NCBI GenBank assembly: GCA_037145635.1
Contig: JBBCXB010000005.1
Span: 248,001 to 312,000 of the forward strand
Direction of reading: 5' to 3'
DNA from: JAATFS01 sp037145635
GTDB taxonomy: Bacteria > Pseudomonadota > Gammaproteobacteria > Xanthomonadales > Xanthomonadaceae
DNA length: 64,000 nucleotides
Part shown: one piece after another, positions 1-7,780 of the stretch
Layout of the letters: every line of letters starts with the position of its first letter
Position numbering within the stretch: the first letter of the stretch is position 1
Notes under the pieces: model-generated
What the model was told of the DNA's origin: nothing
Seen by the model: the letters and a program-made list of their open reading frames with translations, nothing else
The model's database searches: none
Translations under genes and position numbers: made by a program

Positions 1-1596
1 ACCCAGTGCGAACTGGCGCCGGCCGACCGGCTGGGCAGCGGCGGCGCCTCCACCCAGGCCTACATCGCGTTCGCGCGCAAGGACTACCCGGAAGCGATCC
101 GCCAGGCCCAGCGCGCGGTCGACGCCGACCCCGGCAATGCCAACCTGCAGAAACTGCTGACCACCGCGCTGGCGGCCGGCGATGCGCGCCAGTCCGCCCA
201 GGCCGAGCAGCGCCTGGACGCGGCGCTGGCCGCGGCCCCGGACGATGCGCCGCTGCGGGTGCAGCGCGCCTACCTGCGCCTGCGCGACGGCCGCCCCGGC
301 CCGGCGCTGCAGGACCTGCAACGCGCCCGCGCCACCGGCAAGGCCGCGCCGACGATCCTGCTGGACGAGGCCTATGCGCACGCCGCGCTCGGCCAGAACC
401 GCACCGCCGTCGAACAGCTCCGGCAGGCGCTCGACGAGGCCGATGCCGGCACGCTGAAGCTGAGCCGCCAGCAGCGCTACGACACCCGCGGTTCGATCGC
501 CAACCTGTCGCGCGAATGGGGCGCGATCGTTTCGGTCGGCTACCGCGGCGCGCGCCAGGCCGCCAGCAGCCTGGGCGGCGCCGCGATCAGCACGCCGGGC
601 GACGCCGTGGTCGGCACCGCGGAGGCGTTCTGGCGCCCGGCCGCGCTCAACGACCGGCACGGCCTGCTGGAGGTGTACGGCCGCCTGACCAACACCCTGT
701 ACGACCGCGGCGGCAGCTACGAGTCGATCCGCGCGGTGGACCCGTGCACCGGCGAGTCCACCGAGGATGCGCGCGACCGCGCCGAACGGCTGCAGCGTGC
801 CGGTTCGGTCGCGGGCTGGCCGTCGACGATCGGCGCGCTCGGCGTGCGCTACAGCGTGGGCCGCACCGGCCTGACCGTCGGCGTGGAGCGGCGCCAGTTC
901 CTGGGCACCGCCACCCGGCGTGGCGGTATCTACCCCGCGGCGCTGGCCGACCAGTGCCGGCTGCAGACCCTGGCCAACCAGCCGGAAGTGGGCAGCCTGC
1001 TGGCGCGCTACCGCCTCGGCGGCAACGCCGGCGGCTGGCTGTCCTACCTGACGTACGGCTTCTACCACGGCACCGACCTGCGCCTGGGCACCCGCCACTG
1101 GTTCACCGTGCAGGGCTATGGCCAGGCCGGCTACGCCTGGGACGACAACGCCGCCACGTTCAGCGTCGACCGGGTCGACAGCGACGGCCAGCCGACCGCG
1201 CGCCTGGTCGACTCGCGCGGGCGCCTGAAGCGCGACCAGTGGTTCGCCGCCGCCGAAGTGCGCGCCGGCCAGACCTTCCGGGTCGGCGGCGACGACAGCC
1301 GGCTGCTGCTCAATCCGTACCTCGTCGTCGGCGCCGACTGGCTCAGGCAGAGCACCCGCGTCACCGGCGTCGACTATCCGCAGATCGGCAGCCAGTCGTT
1401 CCGCCTGTCCGACAGCGGCGCCAGCTGGGCGCTCGGCGCCGGCCCGGGCGTCAGCCTGCGCTACTGGTTCCGCGAGGACCGCTACCACGCGCCGCGCTCG
1501 TACCTAGAAGGCTCGCTGCAGTACCGCTTCCCCCTCGGCGGCGGCGACAGCCAGCGCGCCAAGGGGCTGTTCGCCAACCTCACCTTTTACTACTGA
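1..1596 (+). CDS. NfrA-type outer-membrane protein, C-terminal part (5' end outside window)
   Basis: The reading frame is open from base 1, so the N-terminus lies upstream; about 531 residues are visible. The first 150 or so are helical, Ala/Leu/Gln-rich TPR-like repeats (for example YPEAIRQAQRAVDADPGNAN). The rest is rich in Gly, Tyr, Trp and Arg in beta-strand alternation and ends in an aromatic pair (LFANLTFYY), as expected of an outer-membrane barrel. The arrangement matches the C-terminal domain of the phage N4 adsorption protein NfrA. In E. coli NfrA pairs with the inner-membrane glycosyltransferase NfrB to export an exopolysaccharide. The stop lies 22 bases before the next gene, so it probably heads or belongs to the acylation operon that follows. 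Family assignment is by recalled similarity; the role in polymer export is inferred from context. Confidence 0.7.
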   Translation, partial: TQCELAPADRLGSGGASTQAYIAFARKDYPEAIRQAQRAVDADPGNANLQKLLTTALAAGDARQSAQAEQRLDAALAAAPDDAPLRVQRAYLRLRDGRPGPALQDLQRARATGKAAPTILLDEAYAHAALGQNRTAVEQLRQALDEADAGTLKLSRQQRYDTRGSIANLSREWGAIVSVGYRGARQAASSLGGAAISTPGDAVVGTAEAFWRPAALNDRHGLLEVYGRLTNTLYDRGGSYESIRAVDPCTGESTEDARDRAERLQRAGSVAGWPSTIGALGVRYSVGRTGLTVGVERRQFLGTATRRGGIYPAALADQCRLQTLANQPEVGSLLARYRLGGNAGGWLSYLTYGFYHGTDLRLGTRHWFTVQGYGQAGYAWDDNAATFSVDRVDSDGQPTARLVDSRGRLKRDQWFAAAEVRAGQTFRVGGDDSRLLLNPYLVVGADWLRQSTRVTGVDYPQIGSQSFRLSDSGASWALGAGPGVSLRYWFREDRYHAPRSYLEGSLQYRFPLGGGDSQRAKGLFANLTFYY

Positions 1597-1618
1597 CGTC
1601 ATGCACAAGGACCCCGCG

Positions 1619-2617
1619 ATGACCCCGACTTCCGCCCCCCGCCGCCGCGCGGCCGCCGCCCTGCGCTGGCTGCTGGGCGCCGGCCTGGCCCTGGCCGCCG
1701 TGGCCGGCGCGCACGCACAGGATTCCTCGATCGTGATCGTCGGCAGGGACGGCTGGCTGTTCCCGGCCTGGGGCAGCCTGACCGAGGTCGATCCGGCGGC
1801 GGTGGCGCGCAGCACCGCGCTGATCGCGCAGGCGCGCCAGGCGCTGGCGGCCGACGGCGTGCACCTGGAGGTGCTGGTGCTGCCGGACAAGGCGTTGTTC
1901 TACGAGGACCGCCTGCCGGCGGGCAAGGTCCTCGGCCCGCAGGTGAGGCAGCGCTACCGGCTGATCCACGACGGGCTGCAGGGCGCCGGCGTGTCCGCGG
2001 TCGATGCGCTGCAGGTGCTGGCGCCGCTGCGCGCCGGCGGACAGGACGTGTTCTACCGCAGCGACCAGCACTGGACCCAGGTCGCCGCCGACGCCGTCGC
2101 CGACGCGGTGGCGGCGCAGGTCCGGCGGACCGTGCCGACGCTGCGCGGCCAGGCCGGCAGCGGCATGGCGCTGGGCAGCGAGCAGAAGGAACGCCGCTAC
2201 GGCGACCTGGCCGAGCTGTTCCTCACCGCCGAGCAGCGCAAGGCGATCGGCCGCGATGTCTTCAGCGTGCGCCGCCAGGCCGAGCAGCCGTCGCTGCTGG
2301 ACGACGCCCCGGCGCCGGTGCACGTGACCGGGCACAGCATGGTGCAGCCGTACTTCGGTTTCCCGCAGCGGCTGTCGCACACCCTGGACCGCCCGGTCTC
2401 GGTCAACTGGAAGCCCGGCAACGTCGGCCCGTGGATCGTGCTGCTGGAGTACCTGGAGTCGCCGGAGTACCGGCAGCAGCGGCCGCAGGTGCTGGTGTGG
2501 CAGTTGTTCGAGCCGTCCTACCCGCAGGGGCCGGACGCCCGCGGCCAGTGGGACAACGCCAGCCTGATGACCCCCGAGGCCTGGCTGGCGCGGCTGCACA
2601 AGGCCGTGGGGCACTGA
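1619..2617 (+). CDS. AlgJ/AlgX-like SGNH polysaccharide acyltransferase 1
   Basis: The product (332 aa) is a periplasmic enzyme of the AlgJ/AlgX SGNH-like acyltransferase family, which moves acyl groups onto exported polysaccharide. An N-terminal signal peptide (residues 1-33, ending AHA) precedes the domain. The catalytic set looks intact: Asp149-x-His151 in YRSDQHW and Ser240 in VTGHSM. An ATG at 1601 would add six residues, but the AAGGA at 1607-1611 sits seven bases before the ATG at 1619, which also gives a cleaner signal peptide, so 1619 is preferred. It is spaced three bases from the next, related gene. The lack of a retained membrane anchor suggests a soluble, AlgX-like final transferase. 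Confidence 0.8.
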   Translation: MTPTSAPRRRAAAALRWLLGAGLALAAVAGAHAQDSSIVIVGRDGWLFPAWGSLTEVDPAAVARSTALIAQARQALAADGVHLEVLVLPDKALFYEDRLPAGKVLGPQVRQRYRLIHDGLQGAGVSAVDALQVLAPLRAGGQDVFYRSDQHWTQVAADAVADAVAAQVRRTVPTLRGQAGSGMALGSEQKERRYGDLAELFLTAEQRKAIGRDVFSVRRQAEQPSLLDDAPAPVHVTGHSMVQPYFGFPQRLSHTLDRPVSVNWKPGNVGPWIVLLEYLESPEYRQQRPQVLVWQLFEPSYPQGPDARGQWDNASLMTPEAWLARLHKAVGH

Positions 2618-2620
2618 GCG

Positions 2621-3745
2621 ATGGCCGCGCGACTCCCGCCGGCGGCGCCGTTGCCGCCCGCCCGGCCTGCGGCCGCGCACCGGCTCACCGCGTACGTGCT
2701 CGCCGGGCTGCTGGCGGTCGGCGCCGGGGGCGGCGCCTGGATGCTGGCGCACGCGCGCCTGCCCGCGGCGGCGCTGGCGCCGGCGCGCTGGCTCGACGGG
2801 CAGGCCGGGCGCCGCATCGACGCGGCGCTGCGCCTGCCGCTGCAGGCCGAGGCCGATACCGCGCGGGCGGCGCTGCGCTACCGCCTGCTCGGCGATCTCG
2901 GCCCGCAGGTGGCGCTGGGCTGCCCCGGCTGGCTGTTCTATCGCGACGGCCTGCGCCCGCCGCCCGGCACGCCGGCCCGGGTCCTGGACCAGCGCATCGC
3001 GCTGGCCCGGCACTGGGCGCGCGAGCTGCAGCGGCGCGGCGTACAACTGCTGGTGGTGGTGGTGCCGGACAAGGCCCGCATGCAGCCCGCGCAGACCTGC
3101 GGCCTGCACCACAACGCGGCGATGCGGCAGCGGCTGGAACGCTGGCAGCAGGCGATGGCGGCGGCGCGGATTCCGTCGCTGGACCTGCGCGCCGCGTTGG
3201 CGCACGGCCGCGCGCCGGTGTTCTTCCGCACCGACGTGCACCTCAATGCCGAAGGCGCCCAGCGCGCCGCCGACGCCGTGGCCGCGTCCGCGCGCCCCCG
3301 GCTGGGCGGGGCGGGCGCGCAGACCTTCGGGGTCGAGGCGCCGGGCGCACCGCAGCCGCGCATGGGCGACCTGATCGTGCTGGCCGGCCTGGAACGGGCG
3401 CCGCCGGCGTGGCGGCCGGCCCTGGACAGCGAACGGCCGCAGCGCATCGCGGTGCGGCGCAGCGGCGGCCTGCTCGACGACACCGCGCCGGCGGAGGTGC
3501 TGCTGGTGGGCAGTTCCAACGGCCGCCGCAGCCTGTTCGCCGAACGTCTCGGGGCCGCGCTCGGGCGCGAGGTCTGGAACCGCAGCCTGGACGGCGGCCA
3601 GTTCTCCGGCGCGCTGCAGGCGGCGCTGCAGGCCCCCGAGCCGTGGCCGCCGGGCCTGCGCCTGGTGATCTGGGAATTCTCCGAGATGGCGCTGTCGCTG
3701 CCGCTGACCGAGGGCGAGCGCGCCGCCCTGGCCGGGGTCGAGTGA
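2621..3745 (+). CDS. AlgJ-like SGNH acyltransferase 2, membrane-anchored
   Basis: A second, divergent member (374 aa) of the same family directly follows the first. Residues 22-44 form one hydrophobic helix after a Pro/Ala-rich start, suggesting an inner-membrane anchor with the domain in the periplasm, as in AlgJ or DltD. Putative catalytic residues are Asp205-x-His207 in FRTDVHLN and the serine pair 298-299 in LLVGSSNGR. The GWLFYRDG segment (about 103-110) matches GWLFPAWG in the first paralogue. The gene lies 15 bases before the MBOAT gene. One plausible division of labour is that this protein takes the acyl group from the MBOAT and the soluble paralogue loads the polymer; the order is inferred. 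Confidence 0.78.
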   Translation: MAARLPPAAPLPPARPAAAHRLTAYVLAGLLAVGAGGGAWMLAHARLPAAALAPARWLDGQAGRRIDAALRLPLQAEADTARAALRYRLLGDLGPQVALGCPGWLFYRDGLRPPPGTPARVLDQRIALARHWARELQRRGVQLLVVVVPDKARMQPAQTCGLHHNAAMRQRLERWQQAMAAARIPSLDLRAALAHGRAPVFFRTDVHLNAEGAQRAADAVAASARPRLGGAGAQTFGVEAPGAPQPRMGDLIVLAGLERAPPAWRPALDSERPQRIAVRRSGGLLDDTAPAEVLLVGSSNGRRSLFAERLGAALGREVWNRSLDGGQFSGALQAALQAPEPWPPGLRLVIWEFSEMALSLPLTEGERAALAGVE

Positions 3746-3760
3746 GGCCGCGGACCGACG

Positions 3761-5341
3761 ATGCTCTTCAATTCGTTCCTGTTCCTGATGGCCTTCCTGC
3801 CGATCGCGCTGGCGGTGCACTACGCCGCCGGCGCGGTCAGCCCGCGCCTGGCCGCGCTGTGGCTGTGCCTGGCGTCGCTGGTGTTCTACGGCTGGTGGAA
3901 CCCGCAGTTCGTGGTGCTGCTGGCCGGCTCGATCGCCTTCAACTACCTGGCCAGCCTGGCGATCCTGGCACTGGCCGGGCGGCCGCGGCTGCAAGGGCTG
4001 GTCACCGCGCTCGGGGTCGCGATCGACCTGCTGCTGCTGTTCCACTACAAGTACCTGGCGGCCCTGGTGAACTTCCTCGGCGAGCTCGGGCTGCCGATCG
4101 GACCGATGGACGGCCTGCTGCTGCCGCTGGGCATCTCGTTCTTCACCTTCACCCAGATCGGCTACCTGCTGGACTGCCGCGCCGGCGTGGTCAACGACCG
4201 CAGCCCGCTCAGCTACGTGCTGTTCGTGACCTTCTTCCCGCACCTGATCGCCGGGCCGATCCTGCACCACAAGGAAATGATGCCGCAGTTCTCGCAGCGC
4301 GCGAACTACCGCTTCCGCGCCGAGAACCTCTCCATCGGCGGCACCCTGTTCCTGATCGGCCTGGCCAAGAAGGTGCTGCTCGCCGACGGCATCGCGCCGT
4401 ACGCCGACGCCGGTTTCGCCGCGCCCGGCGAGCTGCAGTTCTGGGGCGCCTGGGCCACCACCACCAGCTACGCGCTGCAGCTGTACTTCGACTTCTCCGG
4501 CTACTCGGACATGGCGCTGGGGCTGGCCAAGATGTTCGGCATCCGCTTCCCGCTGAACTTCAATTCGCCGTACAAGGCCACCAGCATCATCGATTTCTGG
4601 TCGCGCTGGCACATGACGCTGACGCGCTACATCACCGCCTACCTGTACTACCCGGTGGCGCTGGCGGTGTCGCGCTGGCGCAGCCGCCACGGCCGTCCGG
4701 CGGGCATGGCCGGCGCCGCGACGCCGGGCGGGTTCGCGGCCACCATCGTGGCCCCCACCGTGTTCGCGATGGGCCTGGCCGGCGTCTGGCACGGCGCGGG
4801 CCTGCAGTTCCTGATCTTCGGCCTGCTGCATGCCGGCTACCTGTCGATCAACCACGCCTGGCGCCTCTTCGTCGCCCGCCGCACGCCGGCGCGCACGCAC
4901 CGGCCCGCGCCGCTGCGCCACCTCGGCTACCTGCTGCTCACCTTCACCGCGGTGCTGGTGGCGCAGGCGTTCTTCCGCGCCGACGGCACCGCGCAGGCGC
5001 TGCAGGTGGTCGCCGCGATGGCCGGCCTGCACGGGGTCGAGCCGTGGCCGGCGCCCGGGCCGCTGCAGGGCCTGGCCTGGGGCGATGCCTGGCGCGCGTT
5101 GGTCGCGCCGCAGGTGCAGGGCGTGTACCTGGCCGCGCTGCTGGCGATCGTCTGGCTCGCGCCCAATGCCCACCAGATCATGGGCGTGTATTCGCCCGCG
5201 CTGGCCCGGCCGCAGCCGGCCGGCCGATCCTGGCTGCGCTGGCAGCCGACGCTGCCGTGGCTGGGCGCGACGCTGGCCCTGCTGGCGCTGTGCCTGCTCA
5301 CCCTGCACCACGAAACCCGTTTCCTCTACTTCCAATTCTGA
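3761..5341 (+). CDS. MBOAT-family O-acyltransferase (AlgI/DltB type)
   Basis: This is a 526-aa polytopic inner-membrane protein of the membrane-bound O-acyltransferase family. These carry an acyl group from a cytoplasmic thioester donor across the membrane to periplasmic partners. The catalytic histidine is His344 in GVWHGAG; other family marks are RWHMTLTRY (282-290) and the PHLIAGPILHHKEM stretch (160-173). The N-terminus MLFNSFLFLMAFLPI is typical of AlgI-like proteins. Alginate AlgI acts without a dedicated carrier protein, whereas DltB takes D-alanine from the carrier DltC. Here a carrier gene follows after only 10 bases, so the donor is probably that carrier's thioester. Confidence 0.92.
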   Translation: MLFNSFLFLMAFLPIALAVHYAAGAVSPRLAALWLCLASLVFYGWWNPQFVVLLAGSIAFNYLASLAILALAGRPRLQGLVTALGVAIDLLLLFHYKYLAALVNFLGELGLPIGPMDGLLLPLGISFFTFTQIGYLLDCRAGVVNDRSPLSYVLFVTFFPHLIAGPILHHKEMMPQFSQRANYRFRAENLSIGGTLFLIGLAKKVLLADGIAPYADAGFAAPGELQFWGAWATTTSYALQLYFDFSGYSDMALGLAKMFGIRFPLNFNSPYKATSIIDFWSRWHMTLTRYITAYLYYPVALAVSRWRSRHGRPAGMAGAATPGGFAATIVAPTVFAMGLAGVWHGAGLQFLIFGLLHAGYLSINHAWRLFVARRTPARTHRPAPLRHLGYLLLTFTAVLVAQAFFRADGTAQALQVVAAMAGLHGVEPWPAPGPLQGLAWGDAWRALVAPQVQGVYLAALLAIVWLAPNAHQIMGVYSPALARPQPAGRSWLRWQPTLPWLGATLALLALCLLTLHHETRFLYFQF

Positions 5342-5351
5342 CGGAGCTGCA

Positions 5352-5591
5352 ATGGACATCGAACTGATCGAACGCAAGGTCGCGGCCCTCATCGAGGGCG
5401 TGGTGATGACGCGCGTGGAGCCGGACACGCTGCTGATCGAGTCCGGGCTGGTCGACTCGCTCTCGGCGGTGGACGTGGTGCTGGCGGTCGAGCGCGAGTT
5501 CGGCGTCGGCATCCCGCCGACCGAGATCGACGTGCACCTGGAATCGGTGCAGGTGCTGGCCCGCTACATCGGCGAGCGCGCGCCGGCCTGA
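5352..5591 (+). CDS. Acyl/peptidyl carrier protein (DltC-like)
   Basis: A 79-aa free-standing carrier protein. The phosphopantetheine site is Ser36 in GLVDSLSAVD, preceded by an acidic helix 1 and followed by EREFGVGIPPTEID, the usual helix 2-loop of carrier proteins and DltC. The ATG at 5352 follows GGAG (5343-5346) at suitable distance. It lies between the MBOAT and the adenylation gene, the same functional neighbourhood as dltC. It should hold the activated acyl group as a thioester, present it to the dehydrogenase encoded downstream, and hand it to the MBOAT. The identity of the acyl group is not visible from this protein. Confidence 0.9.
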   Translation: MDIELIERKVAALIEGVVMTRVEPDTLLIESGLVDSLSAVDVVLAVEREFGVGIPPTEIDVHLESVQVLARYIGERAPA

Positions 5592-5623
5592 GCCCGCCCG
5601 ACGCCTGCCGCGAGGACGCCCGC

Positions 5624-7093
5624 ATGCATTTCGATTTCGATACCTTCCAGTTCGCCGAGCCGGGGCACCGCCCCGAGGCCCCGGCCGTGCGCGATGCCGA
5701 GGGCATCCTCAGCTGGGCCCAGCTGAGTGCGGCCAGCGACCGCTGGATCGAGGCCGCCCGCGCCGCCGGGGTGGTGCCGGGACAGGCGGTGGTGCTGTCC
5801 GGGCACAAGCAGGCCGCGTTCGTGGTGGCGATGGTGGCCTGCCTGCGGATGGGCGTGGCCTACGTGCCGGTCGATACCGTCAACCCGCCGGCACGGCTGC
5901 GGCGCATCGTCGACATCGTGCAGGCGGCCGCCTGCTACGACGCGTCCGAGGACCGCTTCGTGCCCGGCGTCGCGGCACCGCCGCCGATGGCGGTGCCGGC
6001 GCTGGCCTACGTCATGTTCACCTCCGGCAGCACCGGCGAGCCGAAGGGCGTGCAGATCGGGCGCGACAGCGTGGCGCTGTTCGCCGGCTGGATCCGCGAC
6101 TGCCTGCGGCTCGGCCCGGCGCCGGTGTTCATGAACCAGATGCTCTTCAGCTTCGATTTCTCGCTGTTCGACCTGTGCGGCGCCCTGGCACTCGGCGGCA
6201 CCTGCGTGCTGTGCCCGCGCGAGGTCATCGCCCGGCACGAGGCGTTCGTCGCGCAGCTGGCGCAGGCGCGGGTCTCGGTCTGGGCCTCCACGCCCTCGTT
6301 CGCGCGGCAGCAACTGCTGGCGCCGGACTTCAACCACACCACGCTGCCCGACCTGCGGGTGTTCGTGTTCGGCGCCGAATCGCTGACCCCGCGCCTGGCC
6401 GAGGAACTGTGGTCGCGCTTTCCGCAGGCGCGCATCATCAATTCCTACGGCCCGACCGAGGCGACCTGCTCGACCACCTGGGTCGAGATCGACGCGCCGC
6501 TGCGCGCCGCCGCGCCCAACCCGTTCCCGATCGGACGCGCCAAGCCCTACGCCGAGGTGTTCCTGCACGACGGCGAGATCTGCATGGCCGGCCCCCACGT
6601 GATGCATGGCTACCTCGGCCGGCCCGACCTGGACGCCGGCGTGCTGTTCCGGCACCACGGCCAGCGCGCGTACCGCAGCGGCGACCTCGGCGAGGTCGAT
6701 GCCGACGGCCTGCTGTACTTCCGCGGCCGCCGCGACGACCAGATCAAGCTGCACGGCTACCGCATCGAGCTGGCCGAGGTCGACGTCGCGCTGGCCACGC
6801 TGCCGGGCGTGCGCGCGGGCGCGGCGATCGCGCTGCGGCGCCCCGACCGCACCCTGGTGCGCATGGTCGCCTTCGTCGAACTCGCCGACGCGGCCGCCAC
6901 CGGCACGCTGCCCGCCGCGCTGCAGGACTGGAAGGCGCGGCTGGGCGAGCGCATGCCGCCGTACATGATCCCCTCGGAACTGCGGGTGCTGGCGCGCCTG
7001 CCGGTCACCGCCAGCGACAAGGTCGACCGCCGGCAGCTCGAAGCGCAATACCTGCAGACCCATCTCACCCGGACCCCGGAGACCCCCGCATGA
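5624..7093 (+). CDS. DltA-like amino-acid adenylation enzyme
   Basis: A 489-aa single-module adenylation enzyme of the ANL superfamily that activates a carboxylic acid with ATP and loads it on a carrier. Motifs are complete: P-loop MFTSGSTGEPKG (131-142), STPSF (222-226), SYGPTEAT (274-281), RSGD (351-354), RRDDQIKLHGYRIE (369-382) and catalytic Lys466 in TASDKVDRR. Overall it resembles DltA, the D-alanine ligase. However, DltA has FMFCGE, where the Cys lines the D-alanine pocket, and here it reads FVFGAE (247-252), with Gly250 at that place. The substrate may therefore be an L-amino acid or something larger. Its stop overlaps the next ATG by four bases. Confidence 0.85.
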   Translation: MHFDFDTFQFAEPGHRPEAPAVRDAEGILSWAQLSAASDRWIEAARAAGVVPGQAVVLSGHKQAAFVVAMVACLRMGVAYVPVDTVNPPARLRRIVDIVQAAACYDASEDRFVPGVAAPPPMAVPALAYVMFTSGSTGEPKGVQIGRDSVALFAGWIRDCLRLGPAPVFMNQMLFSFDFSLFDLCGALALGGTCVLCPREVIARHEAFVAQLAQARVSVWASTPSFARQQLLAPDFNHTTLPDLRVFVFGAESLTPRLAEELWSRFPQARIINSYGPTEATCSTTWVEIDAPLRAAAPNPFPIGRAKPYAEVFLHDGEICMAGPHVMHGYLGRPDLDAGVLFRHHGQRAYRSGDLGEVDADGLLYFRGRRDDQIKLHGYRIELAEVDVALATLPGVRAGAAIALRRPDRTLVRMVAFVELADAAATGTLPAALQDWKARLGERMPPYMIPSELRVLARLPVTASDKVDRRQLEAQYLQTHLTRTPETPA

Positions 7094-7770
7094 ATGCCCC
7101 CCGTCGATTCGCCGCCGCGCGCACGCTCCTGCCGATCCTGGCGCTGTGGCCGGGCCTGGCGGCCCAGGCCCAGGAGGGCAAGCTGGCCCAGCTGTACGCG
7201 GCCCGCCCGCCGGCGGGGTCGGCCTTCGTGCGGGTGATCCAGCCCGGCCCCGGCGCGCTGAAGGTCAGGGTCGCCGACGGCCCCGAGCAGTCGCTCGGCC
7301 CGGCCCAGCGCGCCGGCAGCTACGCCATCGTCGAGGGCGGCCGCGCGTTCGCGGTCGACGTCGCCGGCCAGCCGCGCGCGCTGCTGAAGGTCCGGCCGGG
7401 CAGCTTCACCAGCCTGGTGGCCGACGCCCCGGGCCGTCCGCTGCGGGCGATCGACGACAGCGGCAGCGGCGGCGATGCGCTGAAGGCCGAGGTCCGCTTC
7501 TACAACCTCGCCACCGGCTGCGGCCCTGCGGCGTTGACGCTGGCCGGCAACGGCCCGGCGCTGTTCGCGGACGTGGCCGCCGGCGCATCCGCCGCGCGCC
7601 CGGTCAATCCGGTCAAGGCCGCGCTGAGCGCCGGCTGTGGCGCGCGCACCGCGGCGTTCGCGCTGCCGGCGCTGCAGCCGGGCGACCACTACAGCCTGTT
7701 CCTCACCGGCAGCGCGCAGGCACCGCAGCTGCAGGGCCAGCTCAGCCGCACCGATCCCTACACCCGCTAG
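7090..7770 (+). CDS. AlgF-like periplasmic acylation protein
   Basis: A 226-aa secreted protein with a signal peptide ending near AAQAQ (residue 29). It is made of short beta-rich segments such as FVRVIQPGPGALKVRVADG and YAIVEGGRAFAVDV, similar to AlgF of the alginate acetylation complex, a periplasmic partner of AlgI and AlgJ. No catalytic motif is evident. The ATG overlaps the stop of the adenylation gene (ATGA), showing translational coupling. An AlgF-like protein together with a Dlt-type carrier and ligase in one operon is the mark of the hybrid nature of this locus. The AlgF call rests on length, fold impression and context. Confidence 0.65.
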   Translation: MNAPRRFAAARTLLPILALWPGLAAQAQEGKLAQLYAARPPAGSAFVRVIQPGPGALKVRVADGPEQSLGPAQRAGSYAIVEGGRAFAVDVAGQPRALLKVRPGSFTSLVADAPGRPLRAIDDSGSGGDALKAEVRFYNLATGCGPAALTLAGNGPALFADVAAGASAARPVNPVKAALSAGCGARTAAFALPALQPGDHYSLFLTGSAQAPQLQGQLSRTDPYTR

Positions 7771-7780
7771 GAGGCGACCG

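Noticed and set aside
1580..5512. A very long minus-strand open frame opposite the acylation operon
   Set aside because: It is antisense to five well-supported genes; its Arg/Gln/Ala/His-rich product is the usual mirror of high-G+C coding DNA.
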